This document shows positions 1-11,339 of a DNA stretch of 40,000 nt, in pieces. The stretch spans positions 21,939,709 through 21,979,708 of the forward strand of contig NC_135565.1 in NCBI RefSeq assembly GCF_964340395.1, given 5' to 3'. This DNA is from Glandiceps talaboti. Taxonomy: Eukaryota > Hemichordata > Enteropneusta > Spengelidae. A program made the translations under genes and the position numbers. Position 1 is the stretch's first letter; each line of letters starts with the position of its first letter. Below the pieces are notes generated by a model. That model was not told the DNA's origin and did not search any database. It saw only the letters and a list, made by a program, of their open reading frames with translations.

Positions 1-866
1 CACAATCTTAAATTTCACCAATATGCCGACGATAACGAACTGTACCTATCATTCACCAGACCAAACACTTCAACTGCAATCACACAAATTGAGAAGTACC
101 TTCGTGACATCAAGAGTTGGATGACAGATAGCAAGCTGCAACTCTACGATGGAAAAACAGAAGTCCTGGTCCAACATTCCAAATTTGATAACAGTCCAAA
201 TCCTATCAGTGATATTCATATCAATTCGACAGTCATCATGCCAGTCACATTCGCACGCAACCTTGGAGTTACATTCAACAGCACCCTTCAACTTCGAAAA
301 CACATTGTTAGCACCTGCCAAAGTATCTACTTCCACATCAGACGTATCGAACAAATTCGACAGTTCCTGTCTACAGAACCTGCCGCAAATTAATTCATTC
401 TATTCTTGCTGCCAAACTAGACTACGGTAATTCCCTACTGTATGGCTTACCAACTGCACAACTCAGTCTGTTACAGAGAGCCCAGAATAGTGCTGCTCGA
501 CTCATCACCCGCACCAAGAAGCATGATCATATCACACCAATTCTCCAACAACTACACTGGCTTCCAGTCTCTTACAGAATACAATTCAAAATCCTGCTGA
601 TCACATATAAAGCGCTACATCCAAAGACCCCACATTACATCTCCGACCTCATTCAGCAAAGTAACCCTGGCAGATCACTCCGTTCAAGCAACAAACAACT
701 ACTCCACATACCCAAGACCAGACTCAAATCATATGGAGACCGGTCATTCTCACACTCATCTCCCACATTATGGAATCATCTCCCTCTTGACATTCGCACC
801 GCACCTACTGTTGATATCTTCAAAGCCAAACTCAAAACTTATCTATTCCAAAGAGCATTCATGTGA
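1..866 (+). pseudogene. CR1/L2-like LINE reverse transcriptase, C-terminal fragment
   Basis: The fragment enters from the left edge already inside the RT palm. Frame 1 opens with the catalytic motif QYADDNELYLSF (YADD box, bases 16-51). It runs through a WMTDSKLQL segment typical of the CR1/L2 group to a stop at 391-393. Homology then resumes in another frame (LIHSILAAKLDYGNSLLYG), so one base has been lost near 389. The rest follows the family's usual C-terminus: LDYGNSLLYGLP, QNSAARLI, HWLPVSYRIQFKI and a final LWNHLPLDIR...FKAKLKTYLF, ending at ATG TGA (861-866). The endonuclease domain and RT fingers lie outside the window or are absent. It is a dead copy because of the frameshift. Assignment to the CR1/L2 group is by motif recognition; the exact clade is uncertain. 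Confidence 0.78.
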
Positions 867-2389
867 ACTGGGAGCGCCATTGGGCATCTGTTGATGGATA
901 TCAGGCGCTTTATAAATTTGTGTTTATAATAGATCGTAATCTATACTATCATTTACATAAGGTTGACCTGAACTGGGCACAGTTACATGCACATTTCATG
1001 AATTGGGCAGTTTCACGAATTGGGTGTAACATATATATATTCAAAATGTTACTACATTTATATTGGTGAATTTTACTACAATATAGGGTTGTACATTATT
1101 TAAATTTCAGCCATTCATATTTACCATGGTCCCAAAACAACATGGCGTACTGAATATTAATCAAGTACCAATGATTAACTGTATAGTCGTACACAGCAAC
1201 ACCAATGAGTCTGGTGAGTGGCCCAACACACCCGTTACCATTAATTGAGATGAAAAGTTGAACTTACTGTATTTGTTTAGATAGCTTTGGTATTTTTGGT
1301 ATTAACGATTGTTGAGAATTGTACACTGTGAACTATTCGACAATATATTAGATAGTAACAGTAAAATTGTAACATGTGTATTATTCCCCATATTATGTAT
1401 CAATACACAACATAGATCCTCTGTTGACTTGTTACGACATTGTAGTGAGACATGCAACAGACATGTACGGAACAGTAATTACCTAAAGCTGGACATGTAA
1501 GGTACGCAGTAAGTGGGCGCCCTCTAACATCGATCAACTCCTTTCACATATTGCTATTGTAGAACATATGACTTTACAGCAGCACTAGCTGCAATTGGAA
1601 CGTTTTTTAAAAATATTTTGTGAGGTACAATAATTTACTTGTAAACATTGTACATCGGCGACAGTATTGCATCAGTTGTGGGTAAATGCATTTTTCCGCT
1701 GTGTACACTATAAATCAAATCACAGTTGAGATTTTTGGGTCCACACCCAATAATCAGCACCATCAAAGGCATTCACGATTTCAACATGTTTCGGCACTGC
1801 TTATGGATAATATCAACCACTGATTAACATGTACAATGTCTAATTTTTAATATTTACAGTGAATATATTGTGGTTTCTGATCGGAAAAATGTTACGCCAG
1901 TTACAACTAGTACAGTCACTGTTACATGGTGTCAGATTCAAAATAGAGCGTTTGCTCAAGATTTAAACTACAGCGCCTACAGATAATGTCGACCACTAAT
2001 TCACACACACAATGTCTTTTGAAGTAATTGACCAAGTTTTATTTGGTTATTTGATGCAAATAATGACCCGGATGCAGCTAGTGTAGTTTTAAGGACATGT
2101 CTTAAAACTCAAATGCTGTGATACGTCACCACAGGTCATGTCACGTAATGTGGATAGTTTTCAAATCTTAGAGACTTTAGCAGTGTTGTAACGAAATGAA
2201 ATCCAAAAATGGTCTTAAATGCTTCACACCATGAAATCTATTATTAGTATAAATCTCCAATTAGGAAGTTATGAAATTAATAATGTAAGTTTGAGTTGTT
2301 TTGATGACAAACTATTTTTACAAGGTTATTGACATAAAAACACTAAATTCTAATATTTTAAAGTAAATTGGAAACAATAAACCTGCAAA
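867..2389. other. AT-rich intergenic DNA, no gene seen
   Basis: The first part may be 3' untranslated sequence of the preceding LINE, but no tail marks its end. Reading frames are short and show no recognisable domain. No RNA gene or tandem array is visible. Confidence 0.5.
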
Positions 2390-2904
2390 CTAATTACATG
2401 TATTGTTTTCAGATATTGCCTAACTTAACCGAATCATGCAAATTACTTACCAAAATTAAAAGCTACATCAACAAGAGTTATAGGACAAGTTCGCTTTGCT
2501 ATCGTCACTATATGTATCGATTTCATTAAAATTTGAAGATTGCATTCTAATAACCAACATGAAACTGAATGCCTCCTGTAAGGGAATCACTAATTATGCA
2601 AATAACTCATTAAACTAAAAAAAAAAAACACTATGGTAACAGGTTTTGTTTTTGGACAAGCGTGCTTTCTTAGGTTAATGTATGTGCCAAATTATAGAGA
2701 ATTTAAAAATTGCATGATACTGCTTAATTACTGAATATCGTTCACTATTCAAAATACTCATTAAAGGTTAAAGTTGTAGGAACAAACTTCATAGGATAGG
2801 TGCGTATTATTATGGTTGATATATGTATCATATTATACGAAATTTGAAGCTTGCAATTTTAAGATACAGCATAGTTATCTAAAATAATGAATTATGCAAA
2901 TTTT
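2390..2904 (+). repeat. Dispersed modular repeat containing ATGCAAAT, copy 1
   Basis: Diverged modules of roughly 140-180 bp. Each has a core like AATTATGCAAATAACTCATTAA, then a stretch like CATCAACAAGAGTTATAGGACA, then a stretch like TTAATGTATGTGCCAAATTATA. The same module order recurs at 24780-25322 (+), 25850-26010 (+) and, inverted, at 16730-17345. It looks like an old non-autonomous element of unknown class. No ORF belongs to it. Confidence 0.5.
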
Positions 2905-5810
2905 TTTACCCTGACCAGTGTGGGAGGTTTATTTCATCGGTAGCTCCAGATAAGTTATTACGATAACCACAGATAATCCCATATTCATTTGCGTCTCGAT
3001 TGCAAGTTCCCTATTGGTCGTCCGTCTATCTTATCCAAAATACAAACATTTGCCCAATAAATACAACTTGACTTTGAACTACAACTTGACTTTGACCATC
3101 GCATTATCATGTTATCTATTGGCACAAGTTGTGCGAGTATCTCAGTTTCGCATGTTTTAATTTTTGAAGTCCTAGTAAAGGTTAGTTGTTGAACAAAATT
3201 AAAAAATCAAAAATCCTCGCTGTGTTTATTTTCAGTTAAATTTCGTATCATCAAATGAAAATCAGTATCCACATCAAGGCCAACCTGCAGTTATGGGTAA
3301 CATTATGTTATGAAAGACAGTGAAAGCCTGCCTAATACTGAGCAATAGATACCCTTAGCTATTGCACGGTAATCCTATTTCCAGTAGAAGGGAAAAGTCG
3401 AACGTGCGTTCGTAACCATTCGGAAGAATCCGAATCTGATGATGAACGTGTGAAGCCATCATCATATTCAGATTGAGCGTAAAGGTTAAATTTTGAAAGT
3501 GAAGATGAATATGAATATGATGGTGGCATCACACTCCTATCGCAGTCGGGGAAGAAAAGGGCACCTCGAGGTGACCTGACTATTGTGTCATTTGCAAATC
3601 GAACGCCAACCGTGTCAACCCAGGGAGCCTCAAGACTCCCCAAGGTGGATAATCGAACGTACCCCATGTGATAGATTCAAATTTCCAAAACGCAGCGGAC
3701 AGTTTTCTCCCGCGCCGATCTTGCTGAGAACCATTTAATTGTACTGTCGATGCCAGGAGACGTTTGTTAATGCCACCAAACACATGAATCCTTTTAGACA
3801 CCATACTTCATCACTTTAGCCATGGTTTTATGTAAGTATTTTTATTAACCCATTAGAGTAAAATAGCTTCCATACTCGGCCTGTGCCCCTTCCCGTGTCT
3901 GTCAAATCTGGGGGCCATATTTTAAAGTGTGCCAACACTGATTTTCTTTCGTCCGTGAACATTTTACAGTTTAAGATAAAGTGTTGCTCATCTTCAATTT
4001 CATTGGTTTAGCACATGGGGCATGTTCTACTGGCTATCTCATGTTTATTGCGTCTACCTGTTTCTATTGTTAGTTTGTGTGAACTTTTCCTTAGTTTTGT
4101 CAGAACAGATCTTTGGAGAGGATTTTTTTTTATAATGCTTAAATATTTCTCACATGTAGTATCTTTTTTATTTGTCTATATGTACGGAGTTTATTTTTAT
4201 GGTTTTGTCCTTTGTTATCATTGTATAGTATGTCTATGGATTGTCTGTCATACAGTTCTTTTAGTTTCTCTTTGACTATATTAATTAATTTAGAATCACC
4301 TTCTGTAGCTATTTCTGTCCATTCCTCCTCCATATTTATTAATTTTAAGATCTGCTTGATACCTGTTACCCAGTTTTGTGTCCCCACCCTCTCCATTTCT
4401 ATACCCAGTTTGAATGCTTCATTTACAAGAGAATCTGTTGGTTTCTGTTTAATTTTTATCCAATACTTTACTACTTGTATTAAGCCAAATAAAATTAGGG
4501 GGGTTACGTCCAACCCATACCCCACTGCAGTACAGTGGGATTGGTCTGATGGTGGCATCAAACATTTGCAAATATAATTTAACTGGTATCTGGCCTTCTG
4601 AGAACAGATATTGGTTTAATTCAAAACATGCTTTCAATGCCCTATTGGTTAGATCTTGCTGGGCCTTGTTGAGTTTACCTGTAGTGTTTAGTTTTATGCC
4701 TAGATATGTGTATGATGAGACTCTTGCAAGTTCAAGATTGTTCAGGTAGAATTTTTGTTTCTGCATGGTTTTTCCTGTTTTATTAAAAACAATTGTTTTT
4801 GATTTCGCTATGTTAATATCAAGTTGCCATTTTTTGCAATATGTTGTTACAGCATTTAAAGCATTTTGTAGACCAGAACTGGATTCTGACAACAATAATA
4901 GGTCATCAGCATATAGCAGACAAGGTATATCATTATTCAAGAGCATTGGGGGATCAGTTTTAGTTTCTTCCAGTTGCTTCTTAATGTCATTTATGTATAT
5001 GTTGAACAGTAGAGGGCTTAGTCTATCTCCGTGCCTAATGCCTCTTTTGACTGGAAAAGTGTTTGACTATCCATTAATTGTTTTGATACAACTTAAAGAA
5101 TTGGAATAAATTGAATTTACCACATTCAAAAATTTACCAGAAATGCCACTTTTTCGGAGTTTGCATATCAGGCCTTAATGCCATATGCAATCAAAGACCT
5201 TTTTTAAATAAATCTATGAAACAGGCAAAGATATGTTTACTGTGGCTTGAATATTTTGTGAGTAGCTTTTTTAATACAAACATATGGTCCGCTGTGTCCA
5301 CTGTCCAAAATTAGGTTAAACAGAATTTGTATGGGTCTGATTAAAATATGTCTGCTTGCTTTGATCATTTCATTTTTAATTTTGTCAATTCCAGGGGCTT
5401 TTTTGTATTTTAGATGATTGATAGCATTATGGATTTCCAATTGTGAAATATATATGTTAAGATATGGTGGATTTTCAGATTTTATGTAGCCTTGTTCTTC
5501 CTGCATGTTTATGTTCATGTTGTCACTGGTGTTATTCAAGTCTTTGAGTGTTCATACAGTTTGTTATCATTAATGTATTCAAGGTTGCTAGGTTTTTCTC
5601 ATTTTTAATTGCTTTATTAGCTCCCAATACTGATTAGGGTTGGATCTTCCTAGACTTTCCAATTTAGTCAGTATTGAGCTTTGAAACTCTTTCTTTTTCG
5701 TTTCAACGAGCCTTGTGTATTCTTTTTTTAGTTTATAACATTCTTGTCTATGTTGTTTGTTGAATGGATCTCTGTTTAGTTTTAATGACTGTGATCTAAT
5801 AGTTTTATTA
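2905..5810 (-). mobile_element. LINE B1: decayed non-LTR retrotransposon, minus strand
   Basis: Read on the minus strand, RT homology runs from about 5810 down to about 3880. The N-terminal linker (5810-5588, ending GRSNPNQYWELIKQLKM) is followed by RT fingers with KYKKAPGIDKIKNEMIK (about 5430). Motif B reads RGIRHGDRLSPLLFNIYIND (about 5060-4990); the usual RQGD is changed to RHGD. The palm has CLLYADDLLLLSES (about 4920), and the thumb and C-terminus follow (4946-4139). A last Cys/His motif, CPMC...HFILNC, lies near 4020-3960. Several frameshifts and stops break the ORF, for example between 5237 and 4946. After the RT comes about 1 kb of 3' sequence ending at 2905, where minus-strand GGGTAAAAAAA suggests a short A tail. 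The 5' end abuts the 21-bp minisatellite. Copy B2 at 29376-32073 is the close relative. The clade (Jockey superfamily or relative) is not resolved. Confidence 0.8.
3348..3671 (+). other. 108-codon region kept at equal length in B1 and B2; open on minus strand
   Basis: This 324-bp stretch and its copy at 29811-30134 align without any indel. The minus strand is open for 102 codons in both. The plus-strand frame reads like an acidic then basic protein segment (FESEDEYEYDG, then KKRAPRG) but has TGA and TAA near 3477-3482; copy 2 has only the TGA. A shortened trace (TACC-CTATTGCATTG to GGGAAAAGT) also ends repeat A1 at 8690-8733. It could be an old exon carried inside the repeat, or chance. No function is assigned. 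Confidence 0.3.
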
Positions 5811-6480
5811 ATATTGCAAATGCACATCACTTTGTGGTAAAAGCACATCATGTCATTGCAAATACACATCGCGTTGTGGTGAAAGCACATCACGTCATAT
5901 CAAATGGACATCACGCTGTGCTGAAAGCACATCACGTCGTGGTGAAAACACATCACGTCATTGCAAATGCACATCACGTTGTGGTAAAAGCACATCACGT
6001 CATATCAAATGCATATCAAATCGTTGCAAATGAACATGACATCGTAGCGAATGTATATCACATTGTAAAAACACATAACGTTATTGCAAATACATATCGT
6101 ATCACGTCATATGAAATGAACATCACGCTGTGCTGAAAGCACATCACGTCATTGCAAATGGACATCATGTGGTAAAAGCACGTCACATCACGTCATTGCA
6201 AATGCATATCAAATCGTTGCAAATGGACATGACATCGTAGTGAATGCACATAACATTGTAAAAGCACATAACGTTATTGCAAATGCATATCGTATTGTGG
6301 TGAAAGCACAACACGTCATTGGAAATGGATAACATGGGGTGAAAGCACACCACGGGCACGTTATTGCAAATGGAAATCACGTTGTGGTAAAAGCACATCA
6401 CATCATATCAAATGGACAAGACATGGTGAAAGCACATCATGTCATATTAAATGGACATCACGTCAATAAAATAGGCAATA
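5811..6480. repeat. Degenerate 21-bp minisatellite
   Basis: About thirty imperfect units of 21 bp, alternating forms like AAAGCACATCACGTCATTGC and AAATGCACATCACGTTGTGG. Because 21 is a multiple of three, the array stays open in several frames and gives a seven-residue periodicity (KAHHVIA/NAHHVVV on the plus strand). It begins exactly where the 5' end of LINE B1 stops. Nothing suggests that it is translated. Confidence 0.85.
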
Positions 6481-7419
6481 TAAGACAGCCATACAGTCTA
6501 TATTTAAAATTGAGTAAACAAAAAAAGTGGTAAAAAATAGGATTTTTGGACTAACAAAACAACAACCCCTTATTTCACCATTTTGACTGAAAATAAAGAG
6601 TATAATATATATAATAGAGGTAGTGTGATCACACACTTTCAGTTTATTGTGCAAGCCGTCTGTCATAACAATAGGGTTACAAGGTCAATACATTTATATA
6701 TCAACTGGATCAGTTGTGGGTGACATTAGGTGACTTGTCCACTTTACCCTCTGCTCTGAGCTTTACCCTTCTACTTATACAAAAGGCGACTTGATCACAT
6801 TTTATGTTTGCTACAATTCCGTATAATTTGAACAGCTATAAAACTCTGCAGGAAAATAGTTGTAAACGTATATTACTGTTAACGTCCCATATCTAAGGAA
6901 CCGTTTGTAGTTTGTAGCCGTTAGCCATTTGTAAGTCCGTTTGACTGGCTTGCTTTGACCACAGACAAGTAATATACAGACAAGTACTTATCTGTGACCT
7001 ATTTGCTTGCAACTAATATGTTATGTGATTACATGTCACTCTACATCTACTGATCCGACTAATGCAAGTACACAGACCAATCAGTAGATGTTTTCACTCA
7101 GTGTAGAATGTGGTAATGGGATTAGCTCTTGAGTTTATTCTAGGATTAGTCAATGCAAATCTGGTAAACTTTCATAAGACAGTGATAACGTAGGAAATAG
7201 GCAAAAACAGTGAGAGGAAACAGTAATTATGATGGCAATATTTATATAAGAAAAAATATGAGAAATCCGGAAAACCGCGAGAACAAAATCATTTATTCAT
7301 TGTTTTTTTATTATTTTTTTATGAAACTTTATTTAAAGAGGGTAGCCCAGTTGGCCTTGGCCAATCTTCCTTGGTCCATCTAAATATAAATAGTACAAAG
7401 ACAAAAGAGACAAATACAA

Positions 7420-7800
7420 ACTTTACAATATGGACATACATTAAACAGCAAAAGAGTCTAAAATTTTGTCATAAGATATTGGTGACAGCCTTGTGTGAAG
7501 GAAGACAACAATGTTCTGTTTCTCACTTCAAGTGGTAAGGTATTTCAAAAAGTTGCACCAGAAAACATAACACCTTGCTTAAAAAATCAACTCTAGGTGG
7601 AAGTACTAACAGGGCATTGTTTTTGCTCGACCTGGTTCTATGATTATGACAGTTGTGAACATGTTTAAAATATGAGTCAAAATACTCAGGACAGAGTCTG
7701 TTTAGGCACTTAAAGGTAAAAACAGACTTATTAAAATATACTCTCTGGGAGATTGGTAATGTATTTATAGATTTAAATAAATTAGCTGTGGGCGAGTCTC
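7420..7800 (-). pseudogene. LINE RT C-terminal remnant inside repeat A1
   Basis: The minus strand from about 7800 encodes LPISQRVYFNKSVFTFKCLN, then RLCPEYFDSYFKHVHNCHNH, RTRSSKNNALLVLP and FEIPYHLK. This is the order seen at the C-terminus of Jockey/CR1-group RTs (LGWLPI..R..y...lfkcl / CPeYl / TRSs / vP / lWN.LP). Frameshifts follow at about 7525. The same remnant is in A2 at about 28350-28690. It belongs to a different LINE from B1. Confidence 0.65.
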
Positions 7801-8136
7801 TGTTCCCTGTGATCTCTTACTTTATGATGGTGGTTGCTCACCAACCGAATTTTAAGGTATGTTCACCTCGCCATAACTACCACAAGAATTCACCATTATG
7901 GATATTAGAAATCTAGACATATTTCTTTTTCCCTGCCACTACATCAATCTTGGAATTATTGATAGCAATACAGATTTTAGGCGATTTCGTGAAGCATACT
8001 TGATCCTCGTAAATTCCGCCCCGGTTTTTCGCCTATTTGGTTTTTCGCCTAAATTTTACAAAACAGATGGATTTTTGTGTACATTAAATAAATATAGTAA
8101 GGAAAAAGACAAGGTTCGTGCAATATGAGTGTGATT

Positions 8137-8238
8137 ACACTGTAAGATACGTCGCGACGTTTCGCCCTCACTGGTCTCCTCTCTAGGGGTTGGCCGATGA
8201 TTGAGGGCGCCCCATCACGGCGTACCTTACAGACTAGC
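8137..8238. mobile_element. 102-bp hairpin MITE with 8-bp target duplication
   Basis: The insertion is flanked by GTGTGATT on both sides (8129-8136 and 8239-8246). It is absent from the paralogous A2 copy near 29020, which gives an empty site. Its ends are imperfect inverted repeats: left TGTAAGATACGTCGCG, right (reverse complement) TGTAAGGTACGCCGTG. Internal CGCCCTCA and TGAGGGCG are also complementary, so the whole element folds on itself. An 8-bp duplication is usual for hAT- or P-type transposases; neither is encoded here. Its GC-richness contrasts with the surroundings. Confidence 0.75.
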
Positions 8239-8733
8239 GTGTGATTTGATCCATGACAAGGTTCATTCAAGAATTTCCGTGCAATATGCGTGTGATTTGA
8301 TCCAAGTCAAAGGTTACCTTGTTTGACACGAGATGTGACACGGCAAACAGGCGAGTTTCCTACAACTACATAAAATTAAACCCAATTTCACAAAGTTTTG
8401 ATATTTTCAAATAACGTGTAACTTGCAAATTCGATATTACCCCGCAATTGTGTGTAACTATGTTTGAGTTTGATAGTGGCACCAGAAAGAAGGCATCTTG
8501 CGAAAGCAGGTCGTATTTTTGAGTACAGTGTTGTAAGTTCAAGGAATAGGGAACTTGCAAAACCGCCATGTTGAATGTTGCATCATGGGAAATGTAATAA
8601 TAAATACTAATCAATTAGTATTGTAAACAAGATTGTTACATTGTTTATAACCACCATTAATCAATTCATTGTTACCCTGACCAGTGTGGATACCCTATTG
8701 CATTGTAATCCAATTTCCAGTAGAAGGGAAAAG

Positions 8734-9723
8734 TAATAGTGAAAGTTAAAGTTTTTTATTGGCCAGGGTTATATAATCAGGTCTTTCACGCTGGATTACA
8801 CACCAGCTATAACTATTCAAAGACAATAGAGGAAGTCAACTGCAAAGCAAATGTTATCTGGCATATGGCATGGGCTTATACACAGTATATATAACAACAA
8901 TTTAAGTCACCTTCACTATTTGCCCAATGATTAATTAATGTAGTGCCAATTTCACACAAATTCACTATTAGCTAGCAGTTGGAAAATAACCAATGCCTTT
9001 AAAACTTTCAACATGGTGGCAGCGGTGGGATTAAATCCTTTAAACGATTGATTGTGGGATTAAACAGATTTGTAGATGTTTTCAAGTGATAGTTGAAACA
9101 TGCATAACTGTGAAAGCCGCTAACGTGATCATCACTGTCGTGGTGCGACATGTCGACAGTCAAAATCAACTGTGCATAAATTATGGAAACGTGCAAATAA
9201 AACGAAAACGGAGAAATTACGTTTCTTGTGTGTCAGTTTTAAAATGAGACGGCCTCTAAGTTTGATCTTGCGGCATACTGTCAAGCATGAAGCAACACGT
9301 TAATCGTAACAGATACTCACTACATGCAGGACACACTTCAAGTTCAGTTACAGTCACTAATACTAAGCTAGGCTAAAACCATCGATGGTTCAGTAAGAAT
9401 TATGAGACACTCCCGACAGTTAAAAACTAAGACCAAAGCCAGAACTTCAAAATCAACATGTACAATGTACAAATCCAGAACAGTTTTTTTTGTAACACAG
9501 ACTCTTCATCTGTCAAAGTTGGCGGAGGAAATACATGGAATGGAAGTTGAAACAGTATCAATGACGCTTTGTTATGGTACAGAGAAGTGTTTTGATTTCC
9601 CGTAGTACCGATATCTTTGAAACCCTACTTACAGATCCCACTGGTCAATTTTACGCAAAATAATGTTGTGAAGACCAGTTATCATGGCCCTCAAACGGGA
9701 CGGGTCAACGCAATCGATAGTAT
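8734..9723. other. Intergenic DNA, no gene seen
   Basis: Short frames only. One of 67 codons (9402-9605, +) shows no domain, no splice context and no conservation within the window. Nothing repeated is visible. Confidence 0.5.
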
Positions 9724-10110
9724 ATTATCACTGAATACATCAATTCTATTGAATGGTTAATTAGTTTGTATTTGATTCTTGATACAGTTGATCTGAACGA
9801 TGAATTAATTATATTGTCACTGAATACATTAATTCCTGGGAATCATTAATTAGTTTGTATTTGATTCTTGATACAGTTGATCTGAACTATGAATTAATTA
9901 TATTGTCACTGAATACATTAATTCTATTGAATAATTAATTAGTTTGTATTTGATTCTTGATACAGTTGATCTTAACTATGAATTGATTATATTGTCACTG
10001 AATACATTAATTCCATTGAATAATTAATTAGTTTGTATTTGATTCTTGATACAGTTGATCTGAACTATGAATGTCACTGAATACATTCATTCCATTGAAT
10101 AATTAATTAA
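9724..10110. repeat. 89-bp satellite, array 1 (about 4.3 copies)
   Basis: TCACTGAATACAT recurs at 9728, 9817, 9906 and 9995 (89-bp spacing) and at 10074, where a unit has lost 10 bp. Each unit is AT-rich and contains TTAATTAGTTTGTATTTG and TTGATACAGTTGATCTGAAC. The same unit in the same orientation makes array 2 at 33412-34373. Confidence 0.95.
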
Positions 10111-10186
10111 TTATCTTTACTGATTTTTGTATGTGATCCTTAAGATACATGTAGTTTACCTGTCATTGAATAAGTTTAGTATTTTT

Positions 10187-10281
10187 GGTGCGTCACTAAC
10201 GACGTCCAAGTGAAATCCTAATCTATCCAGAGATGATATGATTCGTGTTTTGACGTGATTTCAAACGATGAATACGTTTTT
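10187..10281 (-). repeat. Left arm of 95-bp inverted repeat
   Basis: The reverse complement matches 11895-11989 with few mismatches, from AAAACGTATTCAT to CACGCACCA. Outside the CACGCACCA end the two flanks differ. The pair brackets the Penelope-like RT fragment. The third copy, at 34808 onward, is in the same orientation as the right arm. Confidence 0.85.
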
Positions 10282-11330
10282 AAACAATCGACATTTAGAA
10301 TACATGTTTGTTTTTGGATGTTGATATCAATTTTTGAACATTCGTTTTTTGAGACTCATCGAAAATCAAAACATGAACCGTGTTTCACTTTTTATCGCTA
10401 CATTATTGCAACATTTGTGCCACTAGGCTCGAATCAAAGAGACATCGCAGGGAAGCGAACCGGACGTCTTCGTTAATATCCCGTCGATCATCGGGCATGA
10501 TGTGGCACAACAAATCGATAGCCCTACTTTGAGTACGAGGTAGTCACACATAGGGTATAATAAACTATATCAGAATAGTGGTTTAATAATATTTTTCATA
10601 AGTTTTAAAAGTTCTATGCTTGTGAAATAGCGTCCCCCTGCCACACGACCTGTCTGATTTAAACCGTTATATATACTGTTCAACCAGCAGTGGATGTCGT
10701 GTCGACAATTTACCAGCCGACACACTAGTGTCATTTTCAATTCGAAAACCTCCACCATCTTCGCTACTCAGCCTTATCAAGTCTAACACTACACACAGGT
10801 GTGAGCGAGTTAGGGTAAAACTGAATACTAATTAGCTGGCGAATGACTTAGTTTCAACCAATGGGTGAACGTATTGTACATGTAATAGACTTTATACTCA
10901 AGGTAGGCGTAACTAGTTTGACTGACATGTACAAATATAGATATCAGCCTATCATGAATCATTAAATCAAAGTCACTCCTCAAATTTTAGCGAACAATAA
11001 TCTGTATCTAGCTAGATGTGTCAGTGATAAAGGGATAAACTGAGACGCATGCATGGGGAAAGAATGTACGACGCTAAGCTTATTAGATCTCGTTAATTTG
11101 ATATTTCGCTACGTACACTGTGTCAAGTCTATTGCCATGCTGTGTTGTGTTCCAAGTTCGTTCGTAGTACTAACAGGTCGATCGCACGAAAGTCCAGGGT
11201 CGCGGCAACCTTGTCTTCATAGTGGTCTGAGGTTTAACGCAAACGTATAGTAATGACTATGTTACGTTTATCCGTGAATAGTTTCATCAGGTTGGACAAT
11301 ATCTTGAGAAACTTAGTTATATTTCACAAC
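10282..11330. other. DNA between inverted-repeat arms, no gene assigned
   Basis: A minus-strand frame of 62 codons (10758-10570) starts in a good initiation context (GCGAAGATGG) but has no recognisable domain. TTCGTAGTACTAACAGGTCG near 11163 is echoed by TTCATAGTACTAACAGGTCG just after satellite array 2 (about 34375). Nothing else is clear. Confidence 0.4.
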
Positions 11331-11339
11331 CAAGGTAAT

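Larger units (their letters stand above)
6723..8733. repeat. Repeat A1 (about 2 kb), paralogue of 27575-29388
   Basis: Nearly the same sequence recurs at 27575-29388 in the same orientation, starting at ACATTAGGTGACTTGTCC in both. Differences are scattered substitutions, a 102-bp insertion at 8137-8238 with a partial local duplication of about 60 bp, and an internal deletion near 8683. That deletion joins CCTGACCAGTGTGG directly to ATACCCTATTGC and removes about 430 bp that are present in the A2-B2 and B1 copies. A1 therefore includes a small piece of the B repeat at its right end. It carries a minus-strand LINE remnant (7420-7800). Confidence 0.85.

Noticed and set aside
4015-5109. Plus-strand frames rich in hydrophobic residues across LINE B1 (and 30494-31580 across B2)
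   Set aside because: Antisense shadows of the minus-strand RT.
5588-6533. Open frames on both strands with a KAHHVIA/MCFHHN periodicity
   Set aside because: They are translations of the 21-bp minisatellite, whose unit is a multiple of three. Only the LINE-derived end (5588-5810, minus) has real homology.
7898-8128. 76-codon plus-strand frame as a host gene
   Set aside because: It lies within repeat A and is matched by A2; the similarity is DNA-level repetition, with no domain recognised.
10570-10758. 62-codon minus-strand frame with a good start context
   Set aside because: No domain, no supporting splice sites and no second copy; chance cannot be excluded.
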